A DNA stretch of 9,889 nucleotides from an uncultured Alphaproteobacteria bacterium (GTDB lineage: Bacteria > Pseudomonadota > Alphaproteobacteria > RF32 > CAG-239). Below are positions 6,600 to 9,889 of this stretch, piece by piece. The stretch lies in contig CAJTWX010000063.1 of NCBI GenBank assembly GCA_910580155.1, positions 1 to 9,889 of the forward strand, given 5' to 3'. The position numbers were made by a program, and so were the translations under genes. Position 1 is the stretch's first letter. Each line of letters starts with the position of its first letter. The notes below the pieces were generated by a model. It worked only from the letters and a program-made list of their open reading frames with translations, searched no databases and was not told the origin of the DNA.

Positions 6600-6612
6600 A
6601 GAGAATTATAAA
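6583..6612 (+). promoter_or_regulatory. Putative sigma-70 promoter of the cupin gene
   Basis: TTTACA (6583-6588, one mismatch to consensus) and TATAAA (6607-6612) are separated by 18 nt. The expected start near 6619 leaves a leader of about 34 nt that includes the AAGGAG ribosome site. The -35 lies inside the dyad described at 6580-6599. Confidence 0.5.
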
Positions 6613-6652
6613 AATATTGTTTTTAATTTGCAAGTGTGTAAAGGAGTGAAAA

Positions 6653-7081
6653 ATGCAAGAAATTGTTGTTAAAAATTATAAAGAAGTTCAAGCGCAAAAA
6701 CAGGGGATTGGTGATAATACATACTTTATAAAACCGATAGTGGAGAATATTGATAAATGCAGTGCGAATATTGTTGTAGTTGAGTCGGGTTGTTATGCAT
6801 ACGGATATCATTATCATGAAGAAAATGAAGAGATTTTTTATATTATCAGTGGAGAGGCTGAAGTTAAAACTGAACAAGGTAATATACACCTTAAAGAAGG
6901 GGATGTAATAGGATTTCCGGCAAATATCAACGGGACACACGTTATTACGAATTCTTCAAAAACTGAAAAATTGATTTATTTGGATTTTGGTACAGCGAAT
7001 CGTCCGGATGTAGTGCATTTTTCAGGAACGCCTGCGGGGATGGTGATAACGAAAGATAAAATATATAATATCTCTGAATAA
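6653..7081 (+). CDS. Single-domain cupin protein
   Basis: A 142-residue cytosolic protein with one cupin barrel. Motif 1 is G-YHYHEENEE-IFYIISG: His53, His55 and Glu60 are the likely metal ligands. Motif 2 is GDVIGFPANINGTHVITN (83-100) with His96 as fourth ligand. The C-terminal part (LDFGTANRPDVVHF...) resembles uncharacterised cupins of the COG3837 type. The metal set is complete, so it could be an enzyme (dioxygenase, isomerase) or a small-molecule binding protein; the substrate cannot be read. A strong AAGGAG sits 6 nt before the ATG. It is divergent from the HxlR regulator and likely controlled by it. By eye it is richer in A+T than valS (sampled rows about 30% versus 50% GC), hinting at a different origin for the pair. 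Confidence 0.85.
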   Translation: MQEIVVKNYKEVQAQKQGIGDNTYFIKPIVENIDKCSANIVVVESGCYAYGYHYHEENEEIFYIISGEAEVKTEQGNIHLKEGDVIGFPANINGTHVITNSSKTEKLIYLDFGTANRPDVVHFSGTPAGMVITKDKIYNISE

Positions 7082-7084
7082 AAA

Positions 7085-7112
7085 AAAGACCACGTTTAAA
7101 AGCGTGGTCTTT
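7085..7112. terminator. Bidirectional hairpin terminator between cupin gene and valS
   Basis: A 10-bp perfect stem (AAAGACCACG at 7085-7094, CGTGGTCTTT at 7103-7112) with an 8-nt loop. The uninterrupted A run at 7081-7087 gives a U-tract of at least seven for minus-strand transcripts, so it is a strong terminator for valS. For the cupin transcript only three U follow, so it is weaker in that direction. Confidence 0.85.
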
Positions 7113-7131
7113 GCGTTTACGATTATTTGCT

Positions 7132-9741
7132 TTATCCGACTTTTTTCTTTTCGGGAACAAAATCTTGGTCGAGTTTGATATTTTCGATTAAGAGTTCCTG
7201 AGCCGGTTCGTAAGAAATACCGTTTTCAACAATGTTTCCAACGTTTAACAAATCGCTGTCGTTAGCTTTTAAGCAAGTGATGGTTTTTTCATCTGCTTTA
7301 ATGGTTAAGCTTAAAACAGGGTTTTTCTGCGATTTGTTTTCAATTGTTTTTTGTTTGCGGATTTCTGTTGAAACAGCCGATGTGGTATTATACAACAGCG
7401 AATCCGTTGCGGCAAAATCAGCTAAACTGTTCAGCGATGTCCAGAGTTCTTTGTGAACAGAAATATCAGCAGCCTGTTTCCATGGGCGAGCTTGGTAAAC
7501 CTCTTCGGTGATGAATGGGCAGAACGGCGCTAACAGTTTGATAAAGGTGTCAAGCGAGAGCTTTAGGGTTGCAATTGCGGAGGCGTTATCCTCAGAGTAT
7601 GCACGCTTTTTCACAATCTCGACATAGTTGTCGCAGAAATCCCAAAAACGGGTTTCGATAGCGTCTAATGCCAGAGAATAGTCAAAGTTTTCAAAGCTCT
7701 GTTTAGCGGATTTAACCGTATCAGCAAGTTTTTTAACCCAAGATTTATCAAGCGTGTTGGTAATGTCTTTGAGGTAGTCTGCAGAAGTTGAGTTGCCGAC
7801 AATCATAAACACAAACTTGCTGGCATTGTAGATTTTAACAACGAGTTTGCGCCCTTGCTGCATCATTTTTTCTTCAAAAGCTGTATCTGCACCGAGCTTG
7901 GCTTTTGCAGCCCAATAGCGGACGGCGTCTGCTGAGTGGTTTTCAATCAAATGCATCGGGGTAACGACGTTTCCTTTGGATTTGCTCATCCTTTTGCGGT
8001 CTGGATCAAGAATAAAGCCGCTGATGAGTGTTTTGTACCACGGAATTGTGTTTTCGTGCATTAAGCTTTTGGCAACAGTGTAAAACGCCCAAGTACGGAT
8101 GATATCGTGTGCTTGCGGGCGGATATCAAACGGCATAGAAAGGTTTGAGTCTTCTTCTGCTTGAGCCAGAGCAATTTGCGGGGTTAAAGAAGACGTTGCC
8201 CACGTATCCATAACGTCTGGGTCGCCGGCGAAACCGTTTGGCTGGTTACGCTGTGCTTCAGTATATCCGGCTGGAACGTCTGCCATCGGGTCTATCGGCA
8301 ATTGGCTTTCTTCAGGCAGGATGATGCTGTTGTAATCTATATTGCCGGTGGCGTCAACTTTGTACCAAACAGGAAAAGGAACGCCGAAATAGCGCTGGCG
8401 GCTGATGCACCAGTCTTGGTTTAATCCCTCTGTCCACGTTTCGTAGCGGTGTTGCATATAAGAAGGCAGCCACTCTATTTTTCGTCCGGCTTGCAACATT
8501 TCTTCTTTCATATCCATCAGGTTAATGAACCACTGGCGGGAAGAAACAAATTCAAGCGGCAGATTGCCTTTTTCGTAAAATTTAACCGGATGGACAATCT
8601 TTCTCGGCTCGCCGATTAAGAAGCCTTGTTCTTTGAGCATTTCTGCCACTTTCTTTTTGGCAACGTGTGCGGGCAATCCGATAATCTGGTTAAAGTTCTT
8701 TTGTGCCTCTTCTTTATTGAGTGTAGTGAATACGCCCTCTCCATAAGTGATATTTAAAATCTTGCCATCCATTCCGATAATCTGTTTAATCGGCAGGCCG
8801 GATTTTTTCCACCACGCAACGTCTGCGGCATCACCAAAGGTGCAAACCATCATAATACCGGTTCCTTTGTCTTTTTCGGCGTGTTCGGATGGAACAATCG
8901 GAACAGGAATATTGAACAGCGGCACAATGGCAGTTTTGCCGAAAAGGTGTTTATAGCGTTCGTCATCCGGATGAGCCACAATTGCCAAGCAGGCAGCTAA
9001 CAATTCCGGACGGGTGGTGGCGATGGTAAAAGTTTCATTGCTGTCTTTAACGCTGAAGCGAATGTCGTGGAAAAAGCCTTCCATTTCTTTATCTTCCACT
9101 TCGGCTTGGGAAACGGCAGATTTGAATGTGACATCCCACATAATCGGGGCTTCAACAGCAACAAGTTTGCCTTTTTTATATAAATCAAGGAATGACTGTT
9201 GCGAAAGTTTGATTGATTTGGGGCTGATGGTGGAATAAGTCAAATTCCAGTCATAAGAGTGCCCGATACGGCGAAAAACGTTTTCAAAAATCTTTTCATC
9301 TTCGGCAGTTAGGGTTTCGCAGGCCTCAATAAAGTTTTTACGAGAGATTTCTTTGCGTTCTTCTTTGTTGTTTTCGATATGAACCGGCTTAAAAGCGGGG
9401 TCATAAGCCACTTTGGGGTTACAAGTGATGTTATAATAGTTTTGAACACGGCGCTCGGTTGGCAGGCCGTTGTCATCCCAGCCGATGGGGTAAAACACGG
9501 CTTTTCCCTGCATACGCTGATAGCGGGCGATAATGTCGGTTTGGGTGTAGCTGAAAATATGCCCGATATGCAAAGAACCGGAAACGGTGGGCGGTGGGGT
9601 ATCAATCATAAAGCTGTTGTCACGGCTTTGTTTGGCGTCATATTTATAAACTTCGTTTGTGCCCCAATAAGCATCACAGCGTTTTTCAATCTCTTCGGCA
9701 TTAAATTGCTTGTCTAAGCCTTGTTCTTCTTTATAAGACAT
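7132..9741 (-). CDS. valS: Valyl-tRNA synthetase, archaeal type
   Basis: A class Ia synthetase that charges tRNA-Val with valine and hydrolyses mis-made threonyl-tRNA-Val. From ATG 9741 it has 869 residues. The Rossmann fold opens with PPPTVSGSLHIGH (HIGH at 58-61). The CP1 editing domain spans about 200-390, including TTRPELLAA and KGTGIMMVCTFGDAAD. Next come WCISRQRYFGVPFPVWY, DVMDTWATSSLTP and the second signature RMSKS (584-588), then the helical anticodon-binding domain from ~640. Several motifs are of the archaeal/rickettsial kind: GWDDNGLPTERR where typical bacterial enzymes have G-DHAGIAT, and no long C-terminal coiled-coil arm. ATG 9741 has GGAG on the minus strand 10 nt upstream; an ATG at 9768 would precede that ribosome site. 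It ends just before a strong hairpin. Both signature motifs and the editing region look intact, so it should be functional. Confidence 0.96.
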   Translation of the reverse strand: MSYKEEQGLDKQFNAEEIEKRCDAYWGTNEVYKYDAKQSRDNSFMIDTPPPTVSGSLHIGHIFSYTQTDIIARYQRMQGKAVFYPIGWDDNGLPTERRVQNYYNITCNPKVAYDPAFKPVHIENNKEERKEISRKNFIEACETLTAEDEKIFENVFRRIGHSYDWNLTYSTISPKSIKLSQQSFLDLYKKGKLVAVEAPIMWDVTFKSAVSQAEVEDKEMEGFFHDIRFSVKDSNETFTIATTRPELLAACLAIVAHPDDERYKHLFGKTAIVPLFNIPVPIVPSEHAEKDKGTGIMMVCTFGDAADVAWWKKSGLPIKQIIGMDGKILNITYGEGVFTTLNKEEAQKNFNQIIGLPAHVAKKKVAEMLKEQGFLIGEPRKIVHPVKFYEKGNLPLEFVSSRQWFINLMDMKEEMLQAGRKIEWLPSYMQHRYETWTEGLNQDWCISRQRYFGVPFPVWYKVDATGNIDYNSIILPEESQLPIDPMADVPAGYTEAQRNQPNGFAGDPDVMDTWATSSLTPQIALAQAEEDSNLSMPFDIRPQAHDIIRTWAFYTVAKSLMHENTIPWYKTLISGFILDPDRKRMSKSKGNVVTPMHLIENHSADAVRYWAAKAKLGADTAFEEKMMQQGRKLVVKIYNASKFVFMIVGNSTSADYLKDITNTLDKSWVKKLADTVKSAKQSFENFDYSLALDAIETRFWDFCDNYVEIVKKRAYSEDNASAIATLKLSLDTFIKLLAPFCPFITEEVYQARPWKQAADISVHKELWTSLNSLADFAATDSLLYNTTSAVSTEIRKQKTIENKSQKNPVLSLTIKADEKTITCLKANDSDLLNVGNIVENGISYEPAQELLIENIKLDQDFVPEKKKVG

Positions 9742-9778
9742 ATTACGTTCACTCCAATAAAAAATCAAACTTCAGGGG

Positions 9779-9807
9779 ATTTTAGCAAATGCTGTTTTAA
9801 AAGTAAA
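9779..9807 (-). promoter_or_regulatory. Putative sigma-70 promoter of valS
   Basis: On the minus strand TTTACT (plus 9802-9807) and TAAAAT (plus 9779-9784) are separated by exactly 17 nt, with TGC directly before the -10 (extended -10). Transcription would start near 9771, leaving about 30 nt of leader with only the ribosome site, too short for a T-box or attenuator. Confidence 0.6.
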
Positions 9808-9889
9808 GAGGAATGATTAGCAAGATTTAGGGAGTTTTAAAGTCTATTTGTTTAAAAAATGCTTTACATACGGAGTCCAAATTGACAGA

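Noticed and set aside
6559..6633. N-terminal extension of the HxlR frame up to ATG 6633 with a hydrophobic stretch
   Set aside because: It would run through the intergenic promoter/dyad region, the residues have no counterpart in the family, and a better start with a ribosome site exists at 6528.
9742..9780. T-box or leader-peptide attenuator upstream of valS
   Set aside because: The likely promoter leaves only about 30 nt of leader, and no specifier stem or antiterminator is visible.
9882..9887. Perfect TTGACA at the right edge on the + strand
   Set aside because: A consensus -35, but any -10 would lie outside the window, so it cannot be tested.
9827..9889. Minus-strand frame open from the right edge for about 20 codons, ending in TAA at 9827-9829
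   Set aside because: It could be the 3' end of the gene upstream of valS, but a stop-free run this short is expected by chance fairly often and no family motif is visible.

Overview
The window looks like chromosomal DNA from a low-to-moderate GC (roughly 40%) alphaproteobacterium. The evidence is the combination of a CarD-type RNA polymerase regulator, secB back-to-back with a Tim44-like (TimA) gene, a run Tim44-like > MltA > Smr-domain protein, and a valyl-tRNA synthetase whose motifs match the archaeal type known from Rickettsia rather than the usual bacterial type. No rRNA, tRNA, CRISPR array, transposase or phage gene was found. A host- or gut-associated uncultured alphaproteobacterium would fit, but the genus cannot be named from the sequence alone.

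Layout. (1) Positions 1-2141, + strand: the 3' part of a large autotransporter. Its passenger carries about five copies of a ~31-residue repeat with FxxN and GGA[I/L] motifs, the signature of chlamydial Pmp-type adhesins, followed by a ~260-residue outer-membrane barrel. (2) A strong hairpin terminator at 2153-2183 lies between it and the convergent carD-like gene (2213-2722, -). (3) Positions 2856-3774, -: secB and trmL, one nucleotide apart and apparently one transcript (secB first). (4) Positions 3904-6201, +: a tightly overlapping operon of the Tim44-like membrane protein, the lytic transglycosylase MltA (lipoprotein) and an Smr-domain protein, divergent from secB. (5) Positions 6202-7081: an HxlR-family regulator (-) divergent from a small cupin gene (+), with an imperfect 20-bp dyad between them that contains the cupin -35 box. 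(6) A bidirectional hairpin at 7085-7112, then valS (7132-9741, -) with a well-formed promoter at 9779-9807.

How the genes relate. secB, the Tim44-like protein, MltA and the autotransporter all concern the cell envelope: SecB delivers unfolded proteins, including many outer-membrane proteins, to SecA; the autotransporter is the kind of protein that uses this route; MltA trims peptidoglycan. carD, trmL and valS are housekeeping transcription and translation functions. The hxlR/cupin pair looks like a small self-contained regulatory module of lower GC than its flanks.

Most of the window is ordinary core genome. The points most worth a second look are the Pmp-like repeats in a non-chlamydial autotransporter, the archaeal-type ValRS, and the hxlR/cupin operator region. 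No completely novel multi-gene system was seen.
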